DNA of 64,000 bases from Hymenobacter wooponensis (GTDB lineage Bacteria; Bacteroidota; Bacteroidia; Cytophagales; Hymenobacteraceae). The stretch spans positions 744,001 through 808,000 of the forward strand of contig NZ_SRKZ01000001.1 in assembly GCF_004745865.1 (NCBI RefSeq), read 5' to 3'. Below, one piece after another: positions 1 to 8,692 of this stretch. The notes beneath the pieces were generated by a model. The model had not been told where the DNA came from and searched no databases. It worked only from the letters and a program-made list of their open reading frames with translations. Each line of letters starts with the position of its first letter. Position 1 is the stretch's first letter. A program made the translations under genes and the position numbers.

Positions 1-10
1 ATCATTTCCC

Positions 11-895
11 ATGCAAGTAACTTCATTCAAAACCCTAGGCCTCCTGCTGGTAGCGCTCCTGACCAGCCTCAGCACCTGGGCCCAGCCCGCTCAGAATACG
101 CAAGGCCAAGCGCGCCCTAACCGCCGGGTTGTAGTCGCCTACGTGCAGCAAAACGTACTGCCCGTGGTACGCCAGCAGCGTCAGAAACTAGAGCCTCAGC
201 TCAGCACCTCCGATAAGGCCCAGCTGGCTATTTACCGCACTCAGCTGCAGGAACTGCGCCAGCGCGGCAAGGCTCTTCGCCAGAGCTTCCGGCCCGCGGG
301 TGCGCCCCAGGGCACCCGCCCAGAGCTAACCGACACGCAGAAGCAGCAGTTGCAGCAGCTCCGCAACGACCAGAAGGCCCTGCTGCAGGAGGTTGGTAAA
401 CTAGCCCAGAAGTACGAGGGCGATATTGCCAAGCTAGCGCAGGAAGTGCAGCCCCAGCGCGAAAAATGGACCGCAGATCTAAAAAACCTAATAGCTCAAA
501 ACACCACGCCCGAACAGCAGGAGCGCCGCAAGCACGTGGGAGGCAAAATGCGGCACAACAACCCCACCGCGCAGTACTTCAGGCCCGCCATGTTCCTGCT
601 GATGAAGACCAACACGCCAGCTGCTACCGAAGCCCGCGGCGCTGGTAGTACTGTGTACCCAAACCCCGTTACCCCTACTAGCCAACTGGAGTATGAAGTA
701 AAAAAAGCCGGCCCCGTGACGGTTGATTTGCTAGATAGCATGGGTAATATGGTGCGTACTGTGGCTCAGGAAGCGCACAAGGAAAAAGGCACTTACACAT
801 TGCCAGTGAACTTGAGCGACCTAACCAACGGCACTTACTACTTTAAAATCACGACGAAAGGCGCAGCTGAAACCAAGCGCTTCGTGAAGGAGTAG
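11..895 (+). CDS. Secreted protein with T9SS C-terminal sorting domain
   Basis: The 294-residue product starts with a signal peptide (basic residue, hydrophobic run, cut near residue 24 after TWA). Residues about 40-160 are rich in Q, K, R and E and look helical or coiled-coil. From about residue 216 (VYPNPVTP) to the final KRFVKE it matches the type-A sorting domain that sends proteins through the type IX secretion system: a YPNP start, a GTYYFKITT strand and a terminal KxFVKE. The protein is therefore expected to be exported and probably surface-anchored or released. The middle region belongs to no family I recognise, so its function is unknown. A strong terminator follows. Confidence 0.85.
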   Translation: MQVTSFKTLGLLLVALLTSLSTWAQPAQNTQGQARPNRRVVVAYVQQNVLPVVRQQRQKLEPQLSTSDKAQLAIYRTQLQELRQRGKALRQSFRPAGAPQGTRPELTDTQKQQLQQLRNDQKALLQEVGKLAQKYEGDIAKLAQEVQPQREKWTADLKNLIAQNTTPEQQERRKHVGGKMRHNNPTAQYFRPAMFLLMKTNTPAATEARGAGSTVYPNPVTPTSQLEYEVKKAGPVTVDLLDSMGNMVRTVAQEAHKEKGTYTLPVNLSDLTNGTYYFKITTKGAAETKRFVKE

Positions 896-975
896 AGTTT
901 GTTCTCATGCTAGGCCACTTCTAAGCTACGCTGCGAAAATAAAACTCAATATCTCCGCTACCGGTTACGTTTGTA

Positions 976-1004
976 AGCCAGCCCAACTATCGGGCTGGCT
1001 TTTT
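976..1004 (+). terminator. Rho-independent terminator
   Basis: A 9-bp perfect stem (AGCCAGCCC / GGGCTGGCT) with a 7-nt loop is followed by five T. It ends the transcript of the T9SS cargo gene upstream. Confidence 0.85.
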
Positions 1005-1070
1005 CGTGGGTTGCTGCCGGCTTGGCCTAGAGTGGGCTAGGTGCCAACGTAGCCCTATCTTTACGCCCCT

Positions 1071-1640
1071 ATGCTGCGCTCCTTCCTTACCTGGTTTTTG
1101 CTCCTTTCTACTGCTGCGCTTGTTGCGGCCTGTTGTGGCTCCGTTGCCTGCGATTGCAACGATAGCAACGCGGACGGCATTGCGTTTAAATTCGACACCA
1201 CTTCTAGCACTAGTACGCGTCTTCCTTTTAAGCCCGAGGACTTTGACACCGTGTATGCTGTGCGGCGAGTGCTGGGAGATACTGCCAAACGGCCGACGCG
1301 TGATACGGTTGTGATAGCTCGAACGACAAAACAAGCGCGCGAGCAGCCCATTATCATCAACAATACTAGTCCTTTCGTGGCAAACAAAAGTAGGCGAATT
1401 GATCAGTATAGCTATAAGCTGTACCTAGCTACCCGCAAGAAGCCTTCAACATCATTGGTGGTGACTGACTCGGTGGTAGTGGAAAAAGTGGATGTAGCTG
1501 GTGAGTTTAAAGCTGATGGCTGCTGCACGTGTTACGAGAATACCAAACGAGAGGTGTATATTAAAGGGTTAGCGTCGCCCTTTATTGCCACTAACCCAGA
1601 AGATCCTAAGCAGCCAATTCCGTTTGTGGTGAGACGCTAG
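1071..1640 (+). CDS. Hypothetical Cys-rich lipoprotein
   Basis: A 189-residue protein. The N-terminus (MLRSFLTWFLLLSTAALVAAC) is a signal peptide ending in a lipobox-like VAAC, so it is probably lipidated on Cys21. The mature start is cysteine-rich (C21, C22, then a CDC), and a second cluster (CCTC) lies near residue 161. The body has alternating polar beta-like stretches. I do not recognise a family. It stands alone between a terminator and the next gene. The cysteine clusters could bind metal or form disulfides, but that is inference. Confidence 0.7.
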   Translation: MLRSFLTWFLLLSTAALVAACCGSVACDCNDSNADGIAFKFDTTSSTSTRLPFKPEDFDTVYAVRRVLGDTAKRPTRDTVVIARTTKQAREQPIIINNTSPFVANKSRRIDQYSYKLYLATRKKPSTSLVVTDSVVVEKVDVAGEFKADGCCTCYENTKREVYIKGLASPFIATNPEDPKQPIPFVVRR

Positions 1641-1772
1641 TGCTTTTAGGCATTGTGGCCTACCAAGCGGCACTATATGTTTCAACGCCACAGAGCTGCG
1701 GCGCGTATACGTATCATCTCCAACCAGCGCGATGTTGAGCACTGATTTCTGGAGTACTTGCCCTCTGGCTCT

Positions 1773-4100
1773 ATGCTAAAAGAACCTGTTGCCCGCCCGG
1801 CCTCGGCCGTATTTCCCTTCAAGACTACCCTTAGCCTGGAGCCTCTCATTGCGTACTGGAAAGACCGTGAGAATGCCTCTAACGCCGGCGTGGCCCAATT
1901 GGCCCGCTTTATTGGCGAGCAGGTAGCACAGGCCGACTGGTGCCGCGGCCCCATCACGGATTTGGCTCAGCTGGAATGCAACTGCGACCTGGTGGAGACT
2001 CTGATGCTGGCGGTATTCCCCTCCTCTTCTTTCCAGACGGATATCAGCGGCGCTATTCTGCCGTTTCAACGCCACAGCTTCTACTATACTCCCCGCTTTG
2101 AAGAAGTACTGCTTAATGCGGGCCAAACCATTAAGCAGCCGCTTAACATTGATGTGCACACCCTGGAGGTGTACACTACCCGTATGGCCTACCAGCTTAT
2201 TCTGGAGAAGGTATACGGGGTGCACATTCCTATGCAGGGCGCTATTATTTTCACGGTTCCCGATTACAGCATTGGCCTTTACCGTCACTACAGCGTCAAC
2301 TTCAACTCTACGTTTCTGGAGGTACTTGTGCACGGTGAGAAGCCCACGCTGACCCCGGAGCAACTAGAGCACCTTACCCGGAACATGCACCGGGCCGATA
2401 TTTGGCAGGAAACGTTGCCGCCGGAGCATTTTGAGCTCTCGGGCTTCAACCTGCTGCAGCTGGTCGACGTCACGGAACAGGAAATTCTCTCGGAGCTGAA
2501 GTACGACCTGCTAGAGCGCGACGTACTACAGGCCTCCGACCGACTCGAGCAAATTCAGGAGAAGCTGCGCGTACTCTTCGGGCGGCCCTTCCTGCAGCTG
2601 GGCATTGCGGCCTACGACGAAAAAAAGAAAGCTTTCGTAGACTTCGGACGTAAAATCAACCACAGCTTCCTGACCAAGCAGCTCCACAACCAAGATGCCA
2701 GCTCCGGCTTCCGGCAGATTTACAGCCAGCTCTGGCAAGACCGCCAGCCCCTGGTGCTGGAAGACGTAGAAAAAGCTGATATTCCGGAAGATCTGCGCCA
2801 GCAAATTCTAAGTCTCGGTATTCGGTCAGCCATTTTGGCTCTGCTGCCCTACGGCGACGATACCGTAGGCCTCTTAGAGCTGGGTTCGCCCAATGTAGGC
2901 GACCTTGATGAGTTTAGCCTGGAGAATGTAACGCAGTTTATGCCGCTGTTTGCGGTGGCCGTAAAGCGCAACGCTGAGGAAATCCAGACCCGCGTGCAGG
3001 CCATTATCAAGGAGAAATTCACGGCCCTGCACCCGACCATGGAGTGGCGTTTTACCGATGCCGCCCAGAATTTGCTGCAAAAGATTGAGGACGGCAACAA
3101 GAATGCAGAGATGGAAGATATCGTCTTCCACGAAGTGTATCCCCTGCACGGCTCCTCCGACATCCGGGGTAGCAGCACGGCCCGCAACGAAGCCATCCAG
3201 GGCGACTTAATTGAGCACCTGACTTTGGCCAATAAGGTGCTCAAAAAGGCCTCTGAGCTTCAACAGTTGCCTATTCTCGACGAGTTGAAGTTCTACGTGA
3301 GCAAGAACCTGCGCCGCCTGCGCCAGGGCATCCTGACCGGCGACGAAGTGAGCATTTTCGAGTCGTTGCGCATGGAGGTGGAGCCGCTGTTCAATTACCT
3401 GGCCCAAAATGCCCCGGAGCTGCGGCCCGTCATCAAAGAGTATTGGTCTAACATCGATACGGAGTTGGGCATCCTCTACAAACGGCGTAAGGACTTTGAG
3501 GAAAGCACCACCCGCCTCAACGATGCCGTCAGCGACTACCTTGATGAGGAAGAAGCCAAGGCCCAGGACATGTACCCGCACTACTTCCAGCGCTTCAAGA
3601 CCGATGGCGTGGAGCACAACATCTACGTGGGTGCTTCGCTGGTAGAGAACAAACCGTTTGATCTGGTTTTTCTGAAAAACCTAAGGCTATGGCAACTGCT
3701 GGTGATGGTGGAAATCACGCGCCGGACCGCCGCACTGAAGTCGCAGCTACCGTTGCCCCTGGAAACGACCCAGCTTATTCTCATCCATAGCCAGCCTCTC
3801 AACATTCGGTTCCGGCAGGATGAACGCCAATTTGATGTAGATGGAGCTTACAACATCCGCTATGAAATCATCAAAAAGCGTATTGATAAAGCCACGGTGC
3901 AAGGAACGGGTGAACGGCTAACTCAGCCAGGATACATTGCGTTGGTGTACACACAACAGCGCGAAGCCGACGAGTACTTTGAGTACATCGACTATCTGCA
4001 GGACCGTGGGCTACTGGAGCCCGGCATTGAGGAACTGGAGCTGGAAGAGTTGCAAGGAGTAAAAGGCCTGCTTGCCTTGCGGGTGAAAGTACGGTTGTAA
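1773..4100 (+). CDS. Large GAF-domain protein
   Basis: A 775-residue cytoplasmic protein with no signal peptide or membrane segment. The ATG at 1773 is preferred over an in-frame TTG 15 nt upstream. Residues about 265-400 look like a GAF sensory domain: the LGIAAYDEKKKAF strand, a basic and polar middle, then ALLPYGDDTVGLLELGS. The following segment (YPLHGSSDIRGSSTARN) resembles the conserved linker of large Cytophagales GAF proteins. The rest is helical and uncharacterised. No kinase, HTH or GGDEF output domain is visible, so the ligand and the output are unknown. A perfect 46-bp palindrome separates it from the convergent PAP2 gene. Confidence 0.7.
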   Translation: MLKEPVARPASAVFPFKTTLSLEPLIAYWKDRENASNAGVAQLARFIGEQVAQADWCRGPITDLAQLECNCDLVETLMLAVFPSSSFQTDISGAILPFQRHSFYYTPRFEEVLLNAGQTIKQPLNIDVHTLEVYTTRMAYQLILEKVYGVHIPMQGAIIFTVPDYSIGLYRHYSVNFNSTFLEVLVHGEKPTLTPEQLEHLTRNMHRADIWQETLPPEHFELSGFNLLQLVDVTEQEILSELKYDLLERDVLQASDRLEQIQEKLRVLFGRPFLQLGIAAYDEKKKAFVDFGRKINHSFLTKQLHNQDASSGFRQIYSQLWQDRQPLVLEDVEKADIPEDLRQQILSLGIRSAILALLPYGDDTVGLLELGSPNVGDLDEFSLENVTQFMPLFAVAVKRNAEEIQTRVQAIIKEKFTALHPTMEWRFTDAAQNLLQKIEDGNKNAEMEDIVFHEVYPLHGSSDIRGSSTARNEAIQGDLIEHLTLANKVLKKASELQQLPILDELKFYVSKNLRRLRQGILTGDEVSIFESLRMEVEPLFNYLAQNAPELRPVIKEYWSNIDTELGILYKRRKDFEESTTRLNDAVSDYLDEEEAKAQDMYPHYFQRFKTDGVEHNIYVGASLVENKPFDLVFLKNLRLWQLLVMVEITRRTAALKSQLPLPLETTQLILIHSQPLNIRFRQDERQFDVDGAYNIRYEIIKKRIDKATVQGTGERLTQPGYIALVYTQQREADEYFEYIDYLQDRGLLEPGIEELELEELQGVKGLLALRVKVRL

Positions 4101-4119
4101 GGGTATAGCAACGCGAATA

Positions 4120-4165
4120 AAAAGCGAAGCAGCAGGTGGCCTAGGCCACCTGCTGCTTCGCTTTT
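4120..4165. terminator. Bidirectional palindromic terminator
   Basis: A perfect 46-bp palindrome (23-bp arms, AAAAGCG...CGCTTTT, centre CCTAGG) between convergent genes. It carries A/T tracts on both sides and so can terminate both strands. Its centre contains the window's recurrent GGCCTAGGCC motif. Confidence 0.9.
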
Positions 4166-4173
4166 ACACTAGT

Positions 4174-4842
4174 TTATAGTTTCACTTCCTCCCGCCACCA
4201 CAGCCGCAACGCCGTGCGCAGCAAAATCAGCCAGACTAAGCCGATGGCAAAACCGGCGAGTACATCGGTGGCGTAGTGTACGTGCAGGTACACGCGGGTG
4301 AGCCCAATGAGTATGGCCCATACGAGCAGCCCAGCTGCCCACAGCGGGTGGCGCTGGTGCCGCCAGAGCAGCCAAGCCACGCACCCATATAGGGCTAGGC
4401 CTATCATGGCATGCCCGCTCGGGAAGCTCAGCCCTGCCTGCGGAAAAAGCGCTGAGCTAGGGCGCGCCCGTTGAAAGTGCGCTTTTAGCAGCTGATTTAG
4501 TAGGGAAGCTCCCGCTACTGCCAAAAAAACCTCCAGGCCTTCGCGGCGGTGGCCTCTGCTCCGCAGTAGCAGCGGTAGGCCTATACCGGCTCCTACCAGA
4601 AAGGGGAGAGACGCGAAGAAGGTCACCCCTTCCACCCCGCTAGTGAGGCTCGGCCACCAATTCCGGAGCTCATCCATGCGCGCAAAAGCCCACTGGTCGA
4701 AGTCGACGGAGTGCTGCACGAACACCACGCGCGTCAGGTAAAAGAACAGCAAAGCCGATGCGACAAACACGAGTCCGACCACTGCTATTTCCAAAGTCAG
4801 GAAGCTAAACAGAGCCGTGAATCGGGCAGCAAATCTTTTCAT
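4174..4842 (-). CDS. PAP2-superfamily membrane phosphatase (copy 1)
   Basis: A 222-residue membrane protein with about five or six hydrophobic segments. It has the three motifs of the PAP2 acid phosphatase family: KAHFQRARP, then FPSGHA, then TRVYLHVHYATDVLAG with the catalytic His and the Asp. Family members remove phosphate from lipid phosphates such as phosphatidic acid or undecaprenyl pyrophosphate at the membrane. The exact substrate cannot be told from sequence. It is paralogous to the gene at 5169-5882 on the other side of tRNA-Leu (shared TRVYL.VHYATDVLAG block), and a more distant PAP2 lies at 43909-44586. Confidence 0.9.
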   Translation of the reverse strand: MKRFAARFTALFSFLTLEIAVVGLVFVASALLFFYLTRVVFVQHSVDFDQWAFARMDELRNWWPSLTSGVEGVTFFASLPFLVGAGIGLPLLLRSRGHRREGLEVFLAVAGASLLNQLLKAHFQRARPSSALFPQAGLSFPSGHAMIGLALYGCVAWLLWRHQRHPLWAAGLLVWAILIGLTRVYLHVHYATDVLAGFAIGLVWLILLRTALRLWWREEVKL

Positions 4843-4923
4843 AGCCGGAGAGTTGTTCCACTATCCAACGCAGCCCTAGCCTCGGGTGTTGGAGAGTCCT
4901 AGAGCGCAGACGACCAGAAAACA

Positions 4924-4955
4924 AAAAAGCCGGTCCATATCTGGACCGGCTTTTG
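4924..4955 (-). terminator. Terminator of tRNA-Leu
   Basis: Arms AGCCGGTCCA / TGGACCGGCT with a 4-nt loop and an A6 run on the plus strand, which is a T6 tract on the minus strand just after the 3' end of the tRNA. Confidence 0.85.
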
Positions 4956-5037
4956 TGCGCTCGGAGAGACTCGAACTCTCACACCTTTCGGAACTGCCGC
5001 CTGAAGACAGCGCGTCTACCAATTTCGCCACAAGCGC
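4956..5037 (-). tRNA. tRNA-Leu (anticodon CAG)
   Basis: Read on the minus strand, the 82-nt sequence folds as a class II tRNA. The acceptor stem is GCGCTTG / CGAGCGC with discriminator A. The D-arm has TGGCGAAATTGGTAGA. The anticodon stem is CTGTC / GGCAG with loop TTCAGGC, giving anticodon CAG. There is a long variable arm (TTCCGAAAGG) and a T-arm GAGAG-TTCGAGT-CTCTC. CCA is not encoded and must be added after transcription. It has its own promoter and terminator. Confidence 0.95.
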
Positions 5038-5083
5038 AGCTTTTTTATCAGTTGACCGCCGTGGTGGTGGTCATTTGATGCTG

Positions 5084-5115
5084 CAAAGATAGGAGGCTTT
5101 TTCGACGTGTGTCAA
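5084..5115 (-). promoter_or_regulatory. Bacteroidetes-type promoter for tRNA-Leu
   Basis: On the minus strand a TTG (5113-5115) is followed after 21 nt by TATCTTTG (5084-5091), a full match to the TAnnTTTG -7 element. Transcription would start roughly 40 nt before the tRNA. Confidence 0.65.
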
Positions 5116-5168
5116 GCTTTGTGCTTAAAAAACAATAAAAACTTAACCACAAAAGTTTGCTTCCTGAG

Positions 5169-5882
5169 TTATATAGGCTGTTTTTCAGCCGCTTGCACTT
5201 GCTTACCGAAGCGCTTTTTTGCTTTAATTTCTAGTTGCCGCAGAAGCGGAATAGCTACCACCAGCCAGACCAAGCCCGCCGTGAAGCCCGCCAGTACGTC
5301 GGTGGCGTAGTGCACCCGCAGGTACACCCGGGTTAGCCCGATGAGGATAATAAGAACCGCTAGGCCAGTAGTGAGGCCCCAACGCAGCGCCTTAGAGCGA
5401 ACGTGCACCTGTACCAGATAAATCAAGAGACCATAGAAAGAGGCCGATATCATGGCGTGCCCGCTAGGAAAGCTTAGGCCACTAGCCGAAACTAGCGGCA
5501 GCAATGGCCTCGGACGGTGGTAAAACTGTTTCAGCACTAGGTTGAGCGTAATGCTGCCCAGCGCTACTACCGGCACCAGCAAGGAGTACCACCGGCGCCG
5601 CCGTACCAGCAGCCACGCTACCAGTAGTAGCCCCATCACCGTAATAAAGTTGCGCGAGGCCAAAAACGTGATACCCTGTACCCATTCCTGCCGCTCGGGC
5701 CCAAATAGCTGGCGCGTCCAGCGGAAAGCTCCGGCGTCAAAGGTGGCGGCGTCTTGATCGAATACCTCTCTACTTAGCGCGAGAAAGATGACCACCCCCA
5801 CCGTGCCTAATATCAGCGTAATGGCAAATTCCGTGAAGAACAGCGTGACACCAGCTAGTAGTCGACGAATTGAGTTGGTCAT
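5169..5882 (-). CDS. PAP2-superfamily membrane phosphatase (copy 2)
   Basis: A 237-residue multi-pass membrane protein with the complete PAP2 signature: KQFYHRPRP, then SFPSGHAMIS, then TRVYLRVHYATDVLAG. Layout and length match the copy at 4174-4842, so the two are paralogues separated only by tRNA-Leu and its signals. This copy has a longer basic C-terminus (KAKKRFGKQ). It is a likely lipid phosphate or polyprenyl pyrophosphate phosphatase with its active site at the outer face of the inner membrane; the substrate is not determinable here. It is transcribed in the same direction as the tRNA, and no separate terminator is obvious between them. Confidence 0.9.
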   Translation of the reverse strand: MTNSIRRLLAGVTLFFTEFAITLILGTVGVVIFLALSREVFDQDAATFDAGAFRWTRQLFGPERQEWVQGITFLASRNFITVMGLLLVAWLLVRRRRWYSLLVPVVALGSITLNLVLKQFYHRPRPLLPLVSASGLSFPSGHAMISASFYGLLIYLVQVHVRSKALRWGLTTGLAVLIILIGLTRVYLRVHYATDVLAGFTAGLVWLVVAIPLLRQLEIKAKKRFGKQVQAAEKQPI

Positions 5883-5992
5883 GAATAAACAGCAATAAAA
5901 CCAGGATGAGAGGTTCCGGTTGACGTGGTTCTTACGACATTTCGGTGCCTTCCGGCCGAATTACGTAGTCTGCTTGATTCCTTCCACCGCTG

Positions 5993-6631
5993 ATGCCCCT
6001 CCCCGACTCCGGCTTCGATTACGTTGCCGCTTTCTATGATTCGCTGGCTCGCTTGGTGTATGGCCGGGCGTTGCAGCAGGCGCAGCAGGCAGCCCTAGCC
6101 GGCTTGCCAGCAGGGGCACCGCGTATCTTGGTTATTGGTGGCGGTACCGGCTGGGTGCTCGGGGAAATATTGCGTCAGCGCCCGCAGGCTCGGGTGCTCT
6201 ACCTAGAAGCATCTCCTCAGATGCTACGTCGCAGCCAAGAGTTTCTGCGCCAGCACTGGCCTACGAGGCAGGAGCAAGTAGAATTTCGGCTAGGAACTGA
6301 AGCAGCTTTGCTCTCCCAGGAGCAATTTGAGGCCATTATTACCTTCTTTTTCCTCGACCTATTCGAGCCCACCCGACTGCGGCAGCTCATTGCTAGGTTG
6401 TACGCCGCACGCAGGACCGGGGCCCTTTGGCTCCTCGCCGATTTTGCTCAGCCCCAAACCTGGTGGCAACGGGGGTTGCTAGCCACCATGTACGCCTTCT
6501 TCGGCCTGACCACTGGCATTAGTGCCCGCCGTAGGCCACCCATTGAAACAGAATTGCAGCGGCTAGGCCTATCGGCCCGGCCACTGGGCGCTTTTTTTGG
6601 CGGAATGGTAGAGGCCACGGTGTGGCAGTAA
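5993..6631 (+). CDS. Class I SAM-dependent methyltransferase
   Basis: A 212-residue soluble protein. The SAM-binding motif I is visible as ILVIGGGTGWVLGEIL (about residues 45-60), followed by the acidic end of strand 2 (VLYLEASPQML), where E77 would hold the ribose. A helical region and EAIITFFFLDLFEP (motif IV region) follow. The C-terminal part (TMYAFFGLTTGISARRRPP) resembles ubiquinone/menaquinone-type and small-molecule methyltransferases, but the acceptor is unknown. It has a single-gene context, divergent from PAP2 copy 2. The start ATG lacks a Shine-Dalgarno sequence, as is usual here. Confidence 0.75.
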   Translation: MPLPDSGFDYVAAFYDSLARLVYGRALQQAQQAALAGLPAGAPRILVIGGGTGWVLGEILRQRPQARVLYLEASPQMLRRSQEFLRQHWPTRQEQVEFRLGTEAALLSQEQFEAIITFFFLDLFEPTRLRQLIARLYAARRTGALWLLADFAQPQTWWQRGLLATMYAFFGLTTGISARRRPPIETELQRLGLSARPLGAFFGGMVEATVWQ

Positions 6632-6658
6632 GTGTATCGGCGGATTTATGTGGTCGGC

Positions 6659-6690
6659 TTGCAGCCTCTTCATCGCAAAAGCTACCTTTA
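6659..6690 (+). promoter_or_regulatory. Putative promoter of the M61 peptidase gene
   Basis: TTG (6659-6661), 21-nt spacer, TACCTTTA (6683-6690), which is seven of eight positions of TAnnTTTG. It lies about 36 nt before the chosen ATG at 6726 and argues against the longer reading frame starting at 6648. Confidence 0.5.
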
Positions 6691-6725
6691 GGCAGCTTTC
6701 CATTTCCTTTCTCTCCTCTCCTAAT

Positions 6726-8564
6726 ATGATGCGGAAAACCGCTGCCCTGCTTCTGCTAGGCCTGCCCTTGGCCCTTGGCCGCCCGGCCGCTGCTCAGGCC
6801 CCCGTGCAATACTCCGTGGCCTTCCCCAATGCTATGCACCACGAGGCCCGCGTGACGGTTACGTTTACCGAGGTGCCCGCCGGCACACTGCAGGTACGCA
6901 TGGCGCGCTCCTCGCCCGGCCGCTACGCCCTGCATGAATTTGCGAAGAACGTGTACGACGTGCAGGCCACTGACTCCAAAGGCAAAGCATTGGCGGTAAA
7001 TAAGCCTGACCCCTACGGCTGGGACGTAACCGGCCACGATGGCACCGTGCGCTTCACCTACACCCTCTTCGGTGACCGGACCGATGGCACCTACGCCGGC
7101 ATCGACTCGCGCCACGCCCACCTAAACATGCCCGCCACGCTGGCCTTTGCCCGTGGCCTAGAGCAGCGCCCGGCGGAGGTGAAGTTTGAGTTGCCCCAAG
7201 GCTGGACAGTAGCCTCGCAGCTGCGCCCCGATGCGACCAAAGGCACTTACTACGCTCCACACCTGCAGTACCTCATGGACTCACCCACCTCGCTGGGGCC
7301 ACAGAAGGTGCGCAGTTGGCAGGAACAGGGCAAAACCATTGAGATGCAGGTGCTGCACGATGGCACCGATGCGGAACTGGACGCCTTTGCCAACAACACA
7401 AAGAAAGTAGTGAAGGAAGCCGCCGCCATCTTCGGCGGTCTGCCCGACTACGATTTCGGGCGCTACACCTTCGTGGCCAACTACCTCCCCCAGACCAGTG
7501 GCGACGGAATGGAGCACCGCAACTCCACCAGCCTCACCAGCAACCGCCCCCTGCGCGGCCCCGGCGCCCTCGACAACCTGGGCACGGTTTCCCACGAGTT
7601 CTTCCACAGCTGGAACGTAGAGCGTATCCGGCCCAAAGACTTGGAGCCCTTTGACTTCGAGCGGGCCAATATGAGCAGTAACCTGTGGTTTGCCGAGGGC
7701 TTCACCCAGTACTACGGCGAGTTGCTGCTGCGCCGGGCCGGCATCTACACCGACGAGCAGTATTGCCAAGAAGCCCTCAGCGGCATCGTAGATGCCATGC
7801 TGACCATGCCCGGCCCGAAGCGCTACTCGCCGGTGTACATGAGCCAGCAGGCGCCTTTCGTGGATGCCGCTGCGGCCATCGACCCCAACAACCGCTCGAA
7901 CACCTACCTGAGCTACTACTACATCGGGGCGGGCAATGCCCTGGCCCTGGATCTGCAGCTGCGCCAGCGCTTTAAAACCGACCTCGACACGTATATGCGC
8001 GCCCTCTGGAAAGAGAACGGCCAGCAGCAGAACTACGCTCCTGCCAAGCCCTACACCCTCCGCGACCTGCAACGGGTGCTGGGCCAGGTAACCAAGGACA
8101 CCACCTTTGCCGGCCAGTTTTTCCGCCAGTACATCACCGGCCACGAGGCGCATAACTACGAGCAGCTCCTGGCCCCCGCTGGCCTACTGGTGCGCCGGGC
8201 CCAGGCAGGGCAGGCCACGCTGGAAGCCCGCATGCAGTTCAACCCCGACAGCAGCGCTACCCTGGGCACTACCTTGCTAGGCAGCCCCTTCTACCTCGCC
8301 GGCCTCGACCGGGAAGATGTGGTGCTAAAGATGGATGGCCGCAAGCCCACCAATGCCAAGGAAGTGCAAAAGCTCCTGGCAGCTCACAAACCCGGCGACA
8401 TCATTCAGGTGGAAGCCCGCGCCCGCGACGGGGTGCGCACCGTGCCGGTTACTCTCCAGGAAAACTCCGACCTCGAAGTGGTGCCCTACGAACAGGCGAA
8501 AAAGCCGGTGACCAAAGCCCAGAAGAAATTCAGGGAGGAATGGCTGAAAGGCAAAGCCAAGTAA
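6726..8564 (+). CDS. M61 family metallopeptidase with PDZ domain
   Basis: A 612-residue exported protease. The ATG at 6726 gives a clean signal peptide (MMRKTAALLLLGLPLALG, cut near AAAQ), whereas an upstream in-frame start would precede it with non-signal residues. An N-terminal beta domain (about 25-200) is followed by the gluzincin domain with HEFFH at about 290-294 and the family-typical SWNVERIRPKDL directly after; the later WFAEGFTQYYG supplies the second-Glu region. A PDZ domain follows at about 480-570 (LGTTLLGSPFYLAGLDREDV). M61 enzymes are glycyl-aminopeptidase-like and probably act in the periplasm. The gene is monocistronic and ends at a strong bidirectional terminator. Confidence 0.9.
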   Translation: MMRKTAALLLLGLPLALGRPAAAQAPVQYSVAFPNAMHHEARVTVTFTEVPAGTLQVRMARSSPGRYALHEFAKNVYDVQATDSKGKALAVNKPDPYGWDVTGHDGTVRFTYTLFGDRTDGTYAGIDSRHAHLNMPATLAFARGLEQRPAEVKFELPQGWTVASQLRPDATKGTYYAPHLQYLMDSPTSLGPQKVRSWQEQGKTIEMQVLHDGTDAELDAFANNTKKVVKEAAAIFGGLPDYDFGRYTFVANYLPQTSGDGMEHRNSTSLTSNRPLRGPGALDNLGTVSHEFFHSWNVERIRPKDLEPFDFERANMSSNLWFAEGFTQYYGELLLRRAGIYTDEQYCQEALSGIVDAMLTMPGPKRYSPVYMSQQAPFVDAAAAIDPNNRSNTYLSYYYIGAGNALALDLQLRQRFKTDLDTYMRALWKENGQQQNYAPAKPYTLRDLQRVLGQVTKDTTFAGQFFRQYITGHEAHNYEQLLAPAGLLVRRAQAGQATLEARMQFNPDSSATLGTTLLGSPFYLAGLDREDVVLKMDGRKPTNAKEVQKLLAAHKPGDIIQVEARARDGVRTVPVTLQENSDLEVVPYEQAKKPVTKAQKKFREEWLKGKAK

Positions 8565-8627
8565 TGGCTTGTCTGCGACGCAGATCTTGGCTAGCTCCTA
8601 AATAGCCGCCCAACCCTTATACCCACG

Positions 8628-8662
8628 AAAAAGGGGCCACTGAATTCAGTGGCCCCTTTTTT
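8628..8662. terminator. Bidirectional terminator
   Basis: A perfect palindrome centred on GAATTC (arms AAAAAGGGGCCACTGAA and its complement) with A and T tracts on either side. It lies between the convergent M61 and oxidoreductase genes. Confidence 0.9.
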
Positions 8663-8692
8663 ATTTAGCTTGCTGGTACTTGACTAGCCTGC

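Noticed and set aside
1679..2080. A 15-bp direct repeat GTTTCAACGCCACAG (about 1679 and 2064)
   Set aside because: Only one pair, one copy inside the GAF gene; it could be chance, and there is no att-like or integrase context.
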